Of a stretch of DNA of 64,000 nt, positions 17,358-25,535 are shown piece by piece. This DNA is from SCUS01 sp966211675. Its GTDB lineage: Bacteria; Myxococcota_A; Polyangia; Polyangiales; Ga0077539. The translations under genes and the position numbers were made by a program. The stretch's first letter is position 1, and each line of letters starts with the position of its first letter. The stretch covers positions 1-64,000 of the forward strand of contig CBIHPK010000005.1 of assembly GCA_966211675.1 (NCBI GenBank), read 5' to 3'. Under the pieces are notes generated by a model. The model did not search any database and was not told the DNA's origin. It saw only the letters and a list, made by a program, of their open reading frames with translations.

Positions 17358-17741
17358 TTACTTCTTGGGGGGCGCCGCGCGGGAGACCGCGAGACCCTTC
17401 CGCGGACCCTTGCGGGTGCGGGCGTTCGTGTGCGTACGCTGGCCGTTGACCGGCAGGCTCTTGCGGTGACGGAGGCCGCGGTAGCAGCCGAGGTCCATCA
17501 GGCGCTTGATGTTCATCTGGACTTCGCGGCGGAGGTCACCCTCGACCTTGTAGTCCCCTTCGAGGATCTCACGGACGCGGCGGATCTCCGCGTCGCTGAG
17601 GTCCTGGGTCTTCTTGTCCGTCGGCACGTCTGCCTTCTTGCAGACCTCCAGGGCCTTGGCGGGCCCGATGCCGTAGAGGTAACGGAGGGCGATCGAGATG
17701 TGCTTGCGACCCGGAAGGTCGACGCCTGCAATACGTGCCAT
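17358..17741 (-). CDS. rpsM: 30S ribosomal protein S13
   Basis: S13 lies in the head of the 30S subunit and bridges to the 50S subunit. The 127-residue product begins MARIAGVDLPGRKHISIALR, contains the helix-two-turn-helix YGIGPAKALEVCKKA, and ends with the basic RNA-binding tail (CYRGLRHRKSLPVNGQRTHT, then ARTRKGPRKG). It follows rpmJ by 3 nt, so translational coupling is likely. Confidence 0.97.
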   Translation of the reverse strand: MARIAGVDLPGRKHISIALRYLYGIGPAKALEVCKKADVPTDKKTQDLSDAEIRRVREILEGDYKVEGDLRREVQMNIKRLMDLGCYRGLRHRKSLPVNGQRTHTNARTRKGPRKGLAVSRAAPPKK

Positions 17742-17744
17742 GTC

Positions 17745-17858
17745 TCAGCCCTGCCGCTGCTTGTGTCGGGGGTTCTCACAAATGATCCGCACCACCCCAC
17801 GGCGGCGGATCACCTTGCACTTGTCACAGATCTTCTTCACGGACGGTCGGACCTTCAT
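17745..17858 (-). CDS. rpmJ: 50S ribosomal protein L36, zinc-binding form
   Basis: This 37-residue gene begins MKVRPSVKKICDKCKVIRRR and ends CENPRHKQRQG. The zinc-ribbon ligands are Cys11, Cys14, Cys27 and His32, so it is the zinc (C+) version. It is in its usual place between infA (9 nt upstream) and rpsM (3 nt downstream). With S4 and S14 it makes three zinc-dependent ribosomal proteins in this cluster. Confidence 0.95.
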   Translation of the reverse strand: MKVRPSVKKICDKCKVIRRRGVVRIICENPRHKQRQG

Positions 17859-17867
17859 CGCTCCATC

Positions 17868-18122
17868 TCACTTGTGTCGGTACGTGATACGGCCTTTGGA
17901 AAGATCGTAGGGGCTGACCTCGACGCTCACTCGGTCGCCCGGGAGGATGCGGATGTAGAACTGCCGCATCCGGCCGGAGATCGTCGCGAGCACGTCCAGC
18001 CCATTGTCACACTTCACGCGAAACATCGCGTTGGGGAGCGCCTCCAGGACGGCGCCCTCGAATTCGAGCTTGTCCGCCTTGGCTTCGCGGGGCTCCGTGG
18101 AATGCATCCTCTTACGTGCCAT
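17868..18122 (-). CDS. infA: Translation initiation factor IF-1
   Basis: IF-1 is a single OB-fold that binds the ribosomal A site during initiation. The 84-residue product contains FEGAVLEALPNAMFRVKCDN, ISGRMRQFYIRILPGDRVSV and SPYDLSKGRITYRHK, nearly the full family consensus. It carries about a dozen extra N-terminal residues (MARKRMHSTEPREAKADK) compared with the 72-residue E. coli factor. It sits directly between adk (6 nt) and rpmJ. The map gene that often separates adk from infA is absent. Confidence 0.96.
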   Translation of the reverse strand: MARKRMHSTEPREAKADKLEFEGAVLEALPNAMFRVKCDNGLDVLATISGRMRQFYIRILPGDRVSVEVSPYDLSKGRITYRHK

Positions 18123-18128
18123 GCGGCT

Positions 18129-18773
18129 CTATCGCGCTCCGATCGCCCGGAAAATTGCCTGGGTGACGTCATCTACGGCACCCACGCCGTCGACGCGCCG
18201 GAGAAGCCCCTTGTTGCCATACCAGGCAACCAGCGGCGCCGTGAGCGCGGAATAATTCACCAGTCGCGGGCGGACCACATCCTCGCGATCATCATCGCGA
18301 AGGAGCAGCCGCTCGCCACCCTCACCCCGGTCAGGTGAGGGGGGCGGATCATACTTGAGGTGATAGATACGTCCAGTGGTTTCGCCCACCCGCCGTCCAG
18401 TAATCCGCTCGAGGATCAACGCGTCGGGTACTTCGAGCAGCACCACGTGGGCGATCGCGCGCCCCAGACGGCCCAGGATCTTGTCGAGGATTTCCGCTTG
18501 CGGAACAGTGCGCGGGAAGCCATCGAGGACGAAGCCACCGGCCGCGTCGGGCTGCTGGACCCGCTCCTCGACCAGGCCGATCACGACCTCGTCGGGGACC
18601 AGAGCTCCAAGCGCCATGAATTCGTCGGCCTTGCGGCCGAGCTCGGAGCCGGCCTTGCGGGCGGCGCGGAGCATGTCGCCCGTCGCGATCTGCGGGACGC
18701 CCAGCTTGGCGCAGAGGCGCTGCGCCTGCGTGCCCTTGCCGGCGCCTGGGGGACCGATGAAGACCACGTCCAT
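18129..18773 (-). CDS. adk: Adenylate kinase
   Basis: Adk equilibrates ATP + AMP with 2 ADP. The 214-residue protein has the P-loop GPPGAGKGTQ (7-16), the AMP-binding GDMLRAARKAGSELG, LDGFPRTVPQAEIL and the LID region starting GRRVGETTGRIYHLKYDPPP. The LID lacks the four zinc cysteines found in many Gram-positive enzymes. The ATG at 18773 lies 2 nt after the secY stop. This secY-adk linkage is conserved in many bacteria. Confidence 0.97.
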   Translation of the reverse strand: MDVVFIGPPGAGKGTQAQRLCAKLGVPQIATGDMLRAARKAGSELGRKADEFMALGALVPDEVVIGLVEERVQQPDAAGGFVLDGFPRTVPQAEILDKILGRLGRAIAHVVLLEVPDALILERITGRRVGETTGRIYHLKYDPPPSPDRGEGGERLLLRDDDREDVVRPRLVNYSALTAPLVAWYGNKGLLRRVDGVGAVDDVTQAIFRAIGAR

Positions 18774-18775
18774 GG

Positions 18776-20098
18776 CTACGCCGCCCTCCGGCCCTGGATG
18801 CGGGGACCGCCCGGACCAGCGAAGCCCTCGAGGTGGCGCGAGATCAGGTACGACTCGATCTGGTTCACCGTGTCGAGCGCGACGCCGACCACGATCATGA
18901 TCGAGGTGCCACCGAAGGGAAACTGGACCTTGAGGTACTGCCGCATGAAGTCCGGGAGGACGCACACGACCGCCACGTACAGCGCCCCACCGAAGGTGAT
19001 GCGCATGAGCACCTTCTCGATGTAGTCCGCGGTGTCCTTGCCGGGGCGGATCATCGGGATGAACGCGCCCTGCTTCTTCAGGTTGTCCGCCAGGTCCACC
19101 GGAGGGAACGTGACCGAGGTGTAGAAGTAGCAGAAGAAGACCGTGAGCACGACGAACAGGGTGTTGTAGACCCAGTCCCCGCGCTGCATGGTGTCGCGCG
19201 CGGCCTCCATCCCGGGGATGCGGAGGTTGGCGAGCGTCGCGGGCAACATCAGCACCGTCGACGCGAAGATCGGAGGGATCACGCCCGAGGAGTTCACCCG
19301 GAGCGGGAGGTGCGTCCGCTGACCGCCGTACATCTTCCGGCCGATGATGCGCCGCGAGTACTCGATCGGGATGCGCCGCTGGCCGCGCTCGAAGAACACG
19401 ATCGTCGCCACCGAGCCCAGGATCAGGACCGCAGCGAGCAGGAGCGACACGGGCGTGATCTGCCCGGTGCTGGTGAACTGCCACGTCTGCGCGATCGCCT
19501 GGGGGAAGTCCGCGACGATGCCGGCGAAGATGATCAGCGAGATGCCGTTGCCGATGCCGCGCTCGGTGATCTGCTCGCCGAGCCACATGATGAACGCGGT
19601 GCCCGTCGCGAGACTGAGCATGGTCATCAGGCGGAAGTCCCAGCCCTTGTTACGCACGACGTCGACCAGGTCGGCGGTCTGCCGTCCCTCAAGGTACAGC
19701 GCGATGCTGAAGCCCTGAACCATCGCGAGCACGATGGTCGCGTAGCGGGTGTACTGGTTGATCTTGCGCTGCCCCATCTCGCCTTCCTTGCGCAGCTCTT
19801 CGAGCGGCTTGAAGATCGAGCTCAGCAACTGGAAGATGATCGAGGCGGACACGTAGGGGGCGACGCCCAGCGCGAAGATGCTCACCTGCTCGAGCGCGCC
19901 GCCCGAGAAGAGGTTGAGCATGCCCAGCAGCGAGCCGCTGTTGTCCTGCCCCATGAACTCCTGCATGGCCTGGCGGTCGGCGCCGGGGACCGTCACGTAG
20001 ACGCCCACGCGATAGACCGCGAGCATGCCGAGGCTGAACAGGAGCCGCCGTCGAAGCTCCGGGATCTTCGCGATGTTGCTGAGGGCGCCGAGTGCCAT
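18776..20098 (-). CDS. secY: Protein translocase subunit SecY
   Basis: SecY is the inner-membrane channel for Sec-dependent export. The 440-residue product has about ten transmembrane segments. It begins MALGALSNIAKIPELRRRLL and contains GRKMYGGQRTHLPLRVNSSG and IPEYSRR-like cytoplasmic loops (RRIPIEYSRRIIGRKM), plus the plug region after TM1 (VPGADRQAMQEFM). ATG 20098 was chosen over 20143 because AAGGA lies 9 nt upstream and the shorter form matches the family. It is between rplO and adk as in most bacteria. Confidence 0.97.
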   Translation of the reverse strand: MALGALSNIAKIPELRRRLLFSLGMLAVYRVGVYVTVPGADRQAMQEFMGQDNSGSLLGMLNLFSGGALEQVSIFALGVAPYVSASIIFQLLSSIFKPLEELRKEGEMGQRKINQYTRYATIVLAMVQGFSIALYLEGRQTADLVDVVRNKGWDFRLMTMLSLATGTAFIMWLGEQITERGIGNGISLIIFAGIVADFPQAIAQTWQFTSTGQITPVSLLLAAVLILGSVATIVFFERGQRRIPIEYSRRIIGRKMYGGQRTHLPLRVNSSGVIPPIFASTVLMLPATLANLRIPGMEAARDTMQRGDWVYNTLFVVLTVFFCYFYTSVTFPPVDLADNLKKQGAFIPMIRPGKDTADYIEKVLMRITFGGALYVAVVCVLPDFMRQYLKVQFPFGGTSIMIVVGVALDTVNQIESYLISRHLEGFAGPGGPRIQGRRAA

Positions 20099-20210
20099 TC
20101 GGATAATCCTTGCGAGGGTTTCGGGGACGCGGCGGCGAGACATCAGCCCACCAGAGGCTGACGGCCTCGCCGCCCAACGCCGACGATCGGCGCGCGTCTA
20201 TAACCCGAGA

Positions 20211-20705
20211 TCAGCCCTTCGCGCTTCCCTCTGCCGGAGGAGCGGTGGTCGAAAGCAGCTCGACGGTGCCGCCGGCCGCCTCGATCTTGGCCCGAGCGCC
20301 CGCCGAGATGCCGTGCACCTTGAGCGTGAGCTTGATGGTCAGGTCGCCGTCGCCCAGGATCTTCACCCGGTCGGCGCGCTTCTCGACCAGGCCAGCGGTG
20401 GCGAGCGCCGCGAGGTCGACGACCGACCCCGCGTCGAACACCTTCTCGAGGGCGCCCACGTTCACCGCGGAGATCTCCGTGGCGAAGAGGGTGTTGCGGA
20501 ACCCGCGCTTCGGCAGTCGCCGCTGCATCGGGGTCTGACCACCCTGGAAGCCCATCTTGCTGAAGTTGCCGGGGTGCCGGGCCTTCTGACCCTTCTGGCC
20601 CTTGCCAGCGGTCTTCCCGAGCCCCGAACCCACGCCGCGACCCCGACGGGTCCTCTTACGCACCGCCCCAGCCGGGGGGTGCAGGTTGCTCAAAACGTTA
20701 GCCAT
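20211..20705 (-). CDS. rplO: 50S ribosomal protein L15
   Basis: L15 is a late-assembly 50S protein with an extended Gly/Arg/Lys-rich N-terminus. The 164-residue product starts MANVLSNLHPPAGAVRKRTR, with GRGVGSGLGKTAGKGQKGQK and GFQGGQTPMQRRLPKRGF. The C-terminal half (VHGISAGARAKIEAAGGTVE) is the globular domain. The ATG at 20705 has GGAGGAG 5 nt upstream and overlaps the end of rpmD by 8 nt, giving tight coupling. A 112-nt gap to secY contains no gene. Confidence 0.96.
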   Translation of the reverse strand: MANVLSNLHPPAGAVRKRTRRGRGVGSGLGKTAGKGQKGQKARHPGNFSKMGFQGGQTPMQRRLPKRGFRNTLFATEISAVNVGALEKVFDAGSVVDLAALATAGLVEKRADRVKILGDGDLTIKLTLKVHGISAGARAKIEAAGGTVELLSTTAPPAEGSAKG

Positions 20706-20889
20706 CGATCTCCTCCACCGTAACAAGGTGGATCACCTTCTTGATCGCACCGCGGAAGGCCGGGGTGTTTGCCACCACGACCGCAGTGTTCGGTCCGCGG
20801 AGTCCGAGACCGCTGAGGGTCTGCTCGAACTGGTAACGCTCGCCGATCGTGGACTTCGTCTGCGTCACTCGCAGCTTCGCCTTAGCCAT
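20698..20889 (-). CDS. rpmD: 50S ribosomal protein L30
   Basis: L30 is a small non-universal 50S protein. The 63-residue product matches the bacterial family: KLRVTQTKSTIGERYQFEQT, then LGLRGPNTAVVVANTPAFRG and the closing VIHLVTVEEIDG. It sits between rpsE (8 nt) and rplO (8-nt overlap) in the spc-operon order. Confidence 0.95.
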   Translation of the reverse strand: MAKAKLRVTQTKSTIGERYQFEQTLSGLGLRGPNTAVVVANTPAFRGAIKKVIHLVTVEEIDG

Positions 20890-20897
20890 CGCCGCAC

Positions 20898-21410
20898 CTA
20901 CGCCGTCTTCTCGGAGATATCTTCCACGGTCTTGCCGCGGCGCGCCGCGGTCGCGCTGATGTCGCGCAACTGCTTGAGCGCCGCGATCGTCGCCTTCACC
21001 GCGTTGTGCGGGTTGCGGCTGCCGAGGCTCTTCGAGAGGATGTCGCGGATGCCCGCGCTCTCGACCACCGCGCGCACCGCGCCGCCGGCGATGACGCCCG
21101 TACCCGCCGAGGCGGGACGGAGCAGCACCTCGCCGGCGCCGAAGTGACCGACGACGTCGTGGGGAATCGTCGCCCCGACCCGCGGCACGGAGAACAGGTT
21201 CTTGCGAGCCTGCTCGTTGCCCTTGCGAATCGCCTCGGGCACCTCGTTGGCCTTGCCCAGGCCGACGCCCACCCGACCGTTGCCGTCACCGACCACGATC
21301 AGCGCCGAGAAGGAGAAGCGACGACCGCCCTTCACCACCTTGGCGACGCGGTTGATGTTGACCACCCGCTCCTTGAGCTCCGCGCCCTCGTCGTTATCTG
21401 ACATCGACAT
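20898..21410 (-). CDS. rpsE: 30S ribosomal protein S5
   Basis: S5 contributes to decoding fidelity and the mRNA entry tunnel. The 170-residue protein has the N-terminal dsRBD-like domain (ERVVNINRVAKVVKGGRRFS) and the second domain with GDGNGRVGVGLGKANEVPEA, then RPASAGTGVIAGGAVRAVVE. The short acidic N-terminus (MSMSDNDEGAELK) precedes the conserved region; a start at the second Met is possible. It follows rplR by 22 nt. Confidence 0.97.
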   Translation of the reverse strand: MSMSDNDEGAELKERVVNINRVAKVVKGGRRFSFSALIVVGDGNGRVGVGLGKANEVPEAIRKGNEQARKNLFSVPRVGATIPHDVVGHFGAGEVLLRPASAGTGVIAGGAVRAVVESAGIRDILSKSLGSRNPHNAVKATIAALKQLRDISATAARRGKTVEDISEKTA

Positions 21411-21432
21411 CGATGCGTCTCCCTCTTCAGCC

Positions 21433-21798
21433 TTAGAAGCTCAGGCCCGCCTTGCGGGCGCCGTCGGCGAGCGCGCCGACACGGTTGTTCTCCTGGTAGA
21501 CGTAGCCATTGCGGTCGAAGACCACCTTGGCGATGCCCTTCTCCAGGCACAGCTTGGCCACGGCCTCGCCGACCTTGCGGGCCGCGTCGAGCTTCCGGTC
21601 GTCCTTCACCCCGTCGCGCACCGTCGGGGACAGGGTCCCCACGGCCACGAGGGTGGTGCCGAGCACATCGTCGATCACCTGGGCGTAGATGTTCTTCGCA
21701 GACCGGAACACCGTCAGCCGCGGACGTTCCGCCGTGCCGGTGACCCTGCCTCGAATGCGCGTCTTGCGCCGGAGCCTCTGTTCGTCCTTCGCCTTCAT
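21433..21798 (-). CDS. rplR: 50S ribosomal protein L18
   Basis: L18 binds 5S rRNA together with L5 and L25. The 121-residue product carries RRKTRIRGRVTGTAERPRLT, FRSAKNIYAQVIDDVLGTTL, and the C-terminal KVVFDRNGYVYQENNRVGAL with ADGARKAGL. It has the family's usual length and lies between rplF and rpsE as expected. Confidence 0.97.
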   Translation of the reverse strand: MKAKDEQRLRRKTRIRGRVTGTAERPRLTVFRSAKNIYAQVIDDVLGTTLVAVGTLSPTVRDGVKDDRKLDAARKVGEAVAKLCLEKGIAKVVFDRNGYVYQENNRVGALADGARKAGLSF

Positions 21799-21845
21799 CG
21801 TGTCCTCGACCTGTACGGCGCCGCCCGTGGCGACGCCGGCTTAAG

Positions 21846-22445
21846 TCACTTGCCGCCCTTGCCGCCCTTACCAGCCTTGCCCGCCTTCTGGCGGATCTTG
21901 ACCAGCACCGGGCTCGCCGTCGGCGACCCGTCAACCATCAACCGGACGCCCTTGCCCTTGTAGGGCTCCGGCGGACGGAACGACTGCAACTGCGCCACTG
22001 CCTTGCCGAGGAGGTCGCGGTCGACCGTCTCGAGCAGCAGCACGGTGTTCTTGCTGTCACCCGGGATCTGCACCGAGAGCCCCTTCGGGACCTCGTACAC
22101 CACCGGGTGGGAGAGACCGAGCGAGAGGGTGAGGGTGGAGCCCTTGAGCTCGGCCTTGTAGCCGGTGCCCTCGAGGCGGATGCCCTTCTTGTACCCCTTC
22201 GACACGCCGGTCACCGCGTTGTTCAGGTGCGAGCGGAACGTGCCGCTCATCCGTGAACCAACCTCGGGGGCCACGTCGGCCTTCGTCTCGACGATCGCCT
22301 GGCCGTCCTTCGTCACGATCTGGACGTCGGAGGTCATCGCGCGGCGCACGGAGCCCTTCGGGCCCTTGACCTCGAAGAAGCCCTCGCCGCTCGTCACGCT
22401 CACGCCCTGCGGGAGGGCTACTGGTCGCTTGCCAATCCTCGACAT
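21846..22445 (-). CDS. rplF: 50S ribosomal protein L6
   Basis: L6 has two similar domains and binds near the factor site of the 50S subunit. The 199-residue product starts MSRIGKRPVALPQGVSVTSG, with LEGTGYKAELKGSTLTLSLG and the C-terminal signature PEPYKGKGVRLMVD. It ends in an unusual Gly/Lys tail (KAGKAGKGGKGGK), about 20 residues beyond the normal C-terminus. ATG 22445 gives the family N-terminus and lies 4 nt after rpsH. Confidence 0.96.
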   Translation of the reverse strand: MSRIGKRPVALPQGVSVTSGEGFFEVKGPKGSVRRAMTSDVQIVTKDGQAIVETKADVAPEVGSRMSGTFRSHLNNAVTGVSKGYKKGIRLEGTGYKAELKGSTLTLSLGLSHPVVYEVPKGLSVQIPGDSKNTVLLLETVDRDLLGKAVAQLQSFRPPEPYKGKGVRLMVDGSPTASPVLVKIRQKAGKAGKGGKGGK

Positions 22446-22449
22446 GGCT

Positions 22450-22848
22450 TCACCACACTTCGCAGAGGAGTTCGCCACCCACGCCGAGGCTCCGCGCCTG
22501 GCGATCGCTCAGCACCCCACGAGAGGTGCTGAGAACCGAGATGCCGAGGCCGCTGCGCACCTTGGTGATCTTGTCGACCCCCACGTACACCCGGCGGCCG
22601 GGGCGAGAGACGCGGCGGATGCCCTCGATCGCCGGCTGGCGATCGCGGCCATACTTGAGCACCATCACGATGGTCTCGCGTCCCTCTTCGCCGACATCAC
22701 CGCCCACCGAGGAGACGTACCCCTCGGAGACGAGAATCTCGGCCACCGCGCGCTTCAGCTTGGAAGCGGGCATCACCACACGCTCATGTCGCGCCATGAC
22801 GGCGTTACGAACGCGGGTCAGCATGTCTGAAATCGGATCCGTCAACAT
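22450..22848 (-). CDS. rpsH: 30S ribosomal protein S8
   Basis: S8 is a central-domain 16S rRNA binder and, in E. coli, the translational repressor of the spc operon. The 132-residue protein starts TDPISDMLTRVRNAVMARHE, contains PASKLKRAVAEILVSEGYV, and ends with SRPGRRVYVGVDKITKVRSG and SVLSTSRGVLSDRQAR. It lies 10 nt after rpsN. Autoregulation through the rplE region, as in E. coli, is possible but was not demonstrated from the sequence. Confidence 0.97.
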   Translation of the reverse strand: MLTDPISDMLTRVRNAVMARHERVVMPASKLKRAVAEILVSEGYVSSVGGDVGEEGRETIVMVLKYGRDRQPAIEGIRRVSRPGRRVYVGVDKITKVRSGLGISVLSTSRGVLSDRQARSLGVGGELLCEVW

Positions 22849-22858
22849 CGTCGACCTC

Positions 22859-23044
22859 TCACCAGCTCGCCTTGGTCACGCCGGGCAGCTCGCCCTTGAG
22901 TGCCAGGTTGCGGAGGCACACGCGGCAGAGCTCGAACTTCCGGTAGTAGGCTCGCGCACGCCCACAGACCTTGCACCGGTTGCGGTGGCGTACCGCGAAC
23001 TTCGGGGCTTCTTGCAGTTTCGCAAACGAACAGGCACGTGCCAC
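22859..23044 (-). CDS. rpsN: 30S ribosomal protein S14, zinc-binding (type Z)
   Basis: This 61-residue S14 is the short zinc-ribbon form, with Cys24, Cys27, Cys40 and Cys43 (NRCKVCGRARAYYRKFELCR) and the conserved C-terminus LALKGELPGVTKASW. It replaces the longer zinc-free S14 found in many Proteobacteria. It lies between rplE (30 nt) and rpsH. Confidence 0.97.
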   Translation of the reverse strand: MARACSFAKLQEAPKFAVRHRNRCKVCGRARAYYRKFELCRVCLRNLALKGELPGVTKASW

Positions 23045-23074
23045 GGTTTATCTCCCGTCTTCCTTCAGTGAAAC

Positions 23075-23767
23075 TCAGTGACGAAACGGCATCCCGAGGT
23101 GTTGAAGGAGCGCACGGCCCTCTTCATCGTTCACCGCGGTGGTGGTGATGCAGATGTTGAGTCCCTTCACCTTCTCCACCGTGTCGTAGTTGATCTCCGG
23201 GAAGATGATCTGCTCCTTGACCCCGAGGGTGTAGTTGCCCTTCCCGTCGAACGCCTTGGGGCTCACGCCCTTGAAGTCGCGGACGCGCGGCAGCGCGAAG
23301 GTGACCAGGCGATCGAGGAACTCCCACATCCGCTCGCGGCGCAGCGTGACCATGGTCCCGATGGGGACGCCGGTGCGCAGCTTGAACGTCGCGATGCTCT
23401 TCCGGGCGCGGGTCACCACCGGCTTCTGGCCCGTGATGGCGGTGATCTGCTCGACGCCCATGTCGATGATCTTCGCGTTGCCCACGGCCTCACCGAGGCC
23501 CATGTTCAGCGTGATCTTCACCAGCCGCGGCACCTGCATCGGGTTGGAGTACCCGAACTGCTTGAGCAGCGTCGGGATCACCTCGGCCCGGTACTTGTCC
23601 CGAAGGCGCGGGGGGATCTTCTGCTCCGGCCCGCGGGGCTCGGCGCTCGCCGCAGGGGCGGCCGCCGGCTTCTTCTTCGCCGTCCCGGCCTTCGGCTTCG
23701 CGGGCGAGACCGGCTTGGCCCCACCCTTCGGCGCCTCGGCGCCCTTCTTCTTCTTATCGTCCGCCAT
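23075..23767 (-). CDS. rplE: 50S ribosomal protein L5 with N-terminal Lys/Ala/Pro extension
   Basis: L5 carries 5S rRNA into the large subunit and touches P-site tRNA. From about residue 50 the protein is a full normal L5 (PPRLRDKYRAEVIPTLLKQF, LNMGLGEAVGNAKIID, GMVTL-like TMVTLRRERMWEFLDRL, FPEINYDTVEKVKGLNICIT). In front is an extra segment of about 50 residues made almost only of Lys, Ala, Pro and Gly (for example KPKAGTAKKKPAAAPAAS), likely disordered and RNA-binding. A later start would remove it, but the next in-frame Met lies well inside the conserved domain. There is an 87-nt gap to rplX upstream. Confidence 0.93.
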   Translation of the reverse strand: MADDKKKKGAEAPKGGAKPVSPAKPKAGTAKKKPAAAPAASAEPRGPEQKIPPRLRDKYRAEVIPTLLKQFGYSNPMQVPRLVKITLNMGLGEAVGNAKIIDMGVEQITAITGQKPVVTRARKSIATFKLRTGVPIGTMVTLRRERMWEFLDRLVTFALPRVRDFKGVSPKAFDGKGNYTLGVKEQIIFPEINYDTVEKVKGLNICITTTAVNDEEGRALLQHLGMPFRH

Positions 23768-23854
23768 CGCTCTATTCCTCTTCGGCTTCGCGTTTCCGTC
23801 AGCGCCCCGCGGCGCCCGTCAACGGGTCTCGCGCCCGGTCAACCGGAGACGGTC

Positions 23855-24187
23855 TCAGACCGTCTCGGCCTTGATTTCCTTGCCACTCTTCACCGCGACC
23901 CGGGTCTTCGACCCATCGGCCGCGATCTTCGTACGGACGCGCGTCCCCTTGCCGGTCTCCGGGTCGACCGGCATCACCTTCGAGAGGTGCATCGGGCGCT
24001 CGGCCTCGATGATGCCGCCTTCGCGGTTGCGCGGGGTGGGGCGCGTGTGGCGCTTCACCTTGTTGATCCCCTCGACCAGCACGCGCTGGGCTTCGGGGTA
24101 CACGGTCAGCACCTTCCCGGTGCTGCCCTTCTCGTCACCGGAGATCACGACGACGGTGTCTCCCTTGCGAATCCTCGCGAGGCTCAT
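23855..24187 (-). CDS. rplX: 50S ribosomal protein L24
   Basis: L24 is an assembly initiator protein with a KOW motif. The 110-residue product has RIRKGDTVVVISGDEKGSTG (KOW), then INKVKRHTRPTPRNREGGII and the C-terminal basic region. The start at 24187 lies 1 nt after the rplN stop with GGAGGT 9 nt upstream, inside rplN. Its usual neighbours flank it. Confidence 0.96.
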   Translation of the reverse strand: MSLARIRKGDTVVVISGDEKGSTGKVLTVYPEAQRVLVEGINKVKRHTRPTPRNREGGIIEAERPMHLSKVMPVDPETGKGTRVRTKIAADGSKTRVAVKSGKEIKAETV

Positions 24188-24188
24188 A

Positions 24189-24557
24189 TCAGATGACCTC
24201 CGGCGCCAGCGAGATGATCTTGCTGAACTTCTTGGCGCGCAGCTCGCGGGCCACTGGACCAAAGATGCGGGTCCCGACGGGCTCGCCCTCCTTGTCGATG
24301 AGCACGGCGCTGTTCGTGTCGAACTTCACGTACGAGCCATCGGGCCGCGAGTACTCGCGGACGGTGCGAACGACCACCGCACGCGCGGTCTGGCCCTTCT
24401 TCACCTTCATGTTGGGGAGCGCTTCCTTCACGCTCACCACGATCACGTCGCCGAGCGCGGCGTACTTGCGCCGCGACCCGCCGAGAACCTTCACACACTG
24501 GACGCGACGCGCACCGGAGTTGTCCGCGACGTCCAGGATTGTCCGCATCTGGATCAT
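24189..24557 (-). CDS. rplN: 50S ribosomal protein L14
   Basis: L14 lies at the subunit interface. The 122-residue product is highly conserved: MIQMRTILDVADNSGARRVQ, KVLGGSRRKYAALGDVIVVS, and GTRIFGPVARELRAKKFSKI with the closing SLAPEVI. It follows rpsQ by 26 nt and precedes rplX by 1 nt. Confidence 0.98.
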   Translation of the reverse strand: MIQMRTILDVADNSGARRVQCVKVLGGSRRKYAALGDVIVVSVKEALPNMKVKKGQTARAVVVRTVREYSRPDGSYVKFDTNSAVLIDKEGEPVGTRIFGPVARELRAKKFSKIISLAPEVI

Positions 24558-24583
24558 TGGTCTCTACCGCCTCTTCCGAACGC

Positions 24584-24874
24584 TCAGGTCTCTTCGGGCC
24601 GGGTGACCAGACGGATCACCGTCCAGCGCTTCTCGCGAGAGATCGCCCGGTGCTCCCGGATCTCCACCACGTCGCCAGCCTTGAACTGCTGGGTCTCGTC
24701 GTGGGCCTTGTACTTCTTTCGCCGGCGGACGTACTTCCCGTACACCGAGTGACGCACCGAGCGCACCACCTCGACCACCACCGTCTTCTGCATCTTCGCG
24801 CTCGTGACCTTGCCGATCAGCGTGCGCTTGCGGCCGTGGACCTCGGTCTCAGCGGCAGTTGCTTCCGTCGTCAT
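24584..24874 (-). CDS. rpsQ: 30S ribosomal protein S17
   Basis: S17 is a 16S rRNA-binding OB-fold protein. The 96-residue product contains KRTLIGKVTSAKMQKTVVVE, a basic KYVRRRKKYKAHDE stretch and GDVVEIREHRAISREKRWTV. It has short extra termini compared with the 84-residue E. coli protein. It starts 4 nt after rpmC. Confidence 0.96.
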   Translation of the reverse strand: MTTEATAAETEVHGRKRTLIGKVTSAKMQKTVVVEVVRSVRHSVYGKYVRRRKKYKAHDETQQFKAGDVVEIREHRAISREKRWTVIRLVTRPEET

Positions 24875-24878
24875 CTTA

Positions 24879-25088
24879 TCAACCCTTCGCCTTCGCGCGC
24901 CCGGTGCGCACCGTCAGCGCGCGAGCCAGGTCGTGCCGGAGCTTGGCGATCCGGCTGGTGTCATCGAGCAGGTTCGCGTGGTTGCGAAATCGCGTATCCA
25001 GAAGGTTCTTGGTCGTCTCGTCGATGTAGGAGTTGAGCTCCACATCCGACTTCGCGACCAGGTCCTTCGCGGTAGTTCCCTTGGCCAT
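24879..25088 (-). CDS. rpmC: 50S ribosomal protein L29
   Basis: L29 sits near the tunnel exit and helps dock trigger factor and SRP. The 69-residue helical hairpin contains KDLVAKSDVELNSYIDETTK, NLLDTRFRNHANLLDDTSRI and the closing RIAKLRHDLARALTVRTGRA. It lies between rplP (12 nt) and rpsQ (4 nt), as in the canonical S10 operon. Confidence 0.94.
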   Translation of the reverse strand: MAKGTTAKDLVAKSDVELNSYIDETTKNLLDTRFRNHANLLDDTSRIAKLRHDLARALTVRTGRAKAKG

Positions 25089-25100
25089 CGATCGTCTCCC

Positions 25101-25514
25101 TCAGCCAATCGCGCGGGTGATGACCCGCGCCTCGAGCGGCAGCTTGTGCGCAGCGAGACGGAACGCCTCGCGGGCCACGTCCTCCGGAATGCCGCCGAGC
25201 TCGTAGACCACGCGCCCGCGCTGCACCACCGCCACCCACTCCTCGACGGCGCCCTTGCCGTGACCCATGCGGGTCTCCAGGGGCTTCTTCGTGACGGGCT
25301 TGTCCGGGAACACCCGGATCCAGAGCTTGCCAGCGCGCTTCACGTGGCGGGTGATCGCCATACGGGCGGCTTCGATCTGCCGCGCGGTGATGCGACCGGA
25401 CTCCACGATCTGCATTCCGAAGTCACCGAAGGACACGTCGCACCCGTTGTGCGCGGTGCCCTTCAGGTTGCCCTTCATCTGCTTGCGGAACTTGACCTTC
25501 TTCGGGGAAAGCAT
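25101..25514 (-). CDS. rplP: 50S ribosomal protein L16
   Basis: L16 organises the A-site tRNA region of the large subunit. The 137-residue product shows MLSPKKVKFRKQMKGNLKGT, GRITARQIEAARMAITRHVK, FPDKPVTKKPLETRMGHGKG and EVEWVAVV-like VEEWVAVVQRGRVVYE. It is of normal length and is located between rpsC and rpmC. Confidence 0.97.
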   Translation of the reverse strand: MLSPKKVKFRKQMKGNLKGTAHNGCDVSFGDFGMQIVESGRITARQIEAARMAITRHVKRAGKLWIRVFPDKPVTKKPLETRMGHGKGAVEEWVAVVQRGRVVYELGGIPEDVAREAFRLAAHKLPLEARVITRAIG

Positions 25515-25535
25515 CTTCTCTTCTCCGGCGATCGC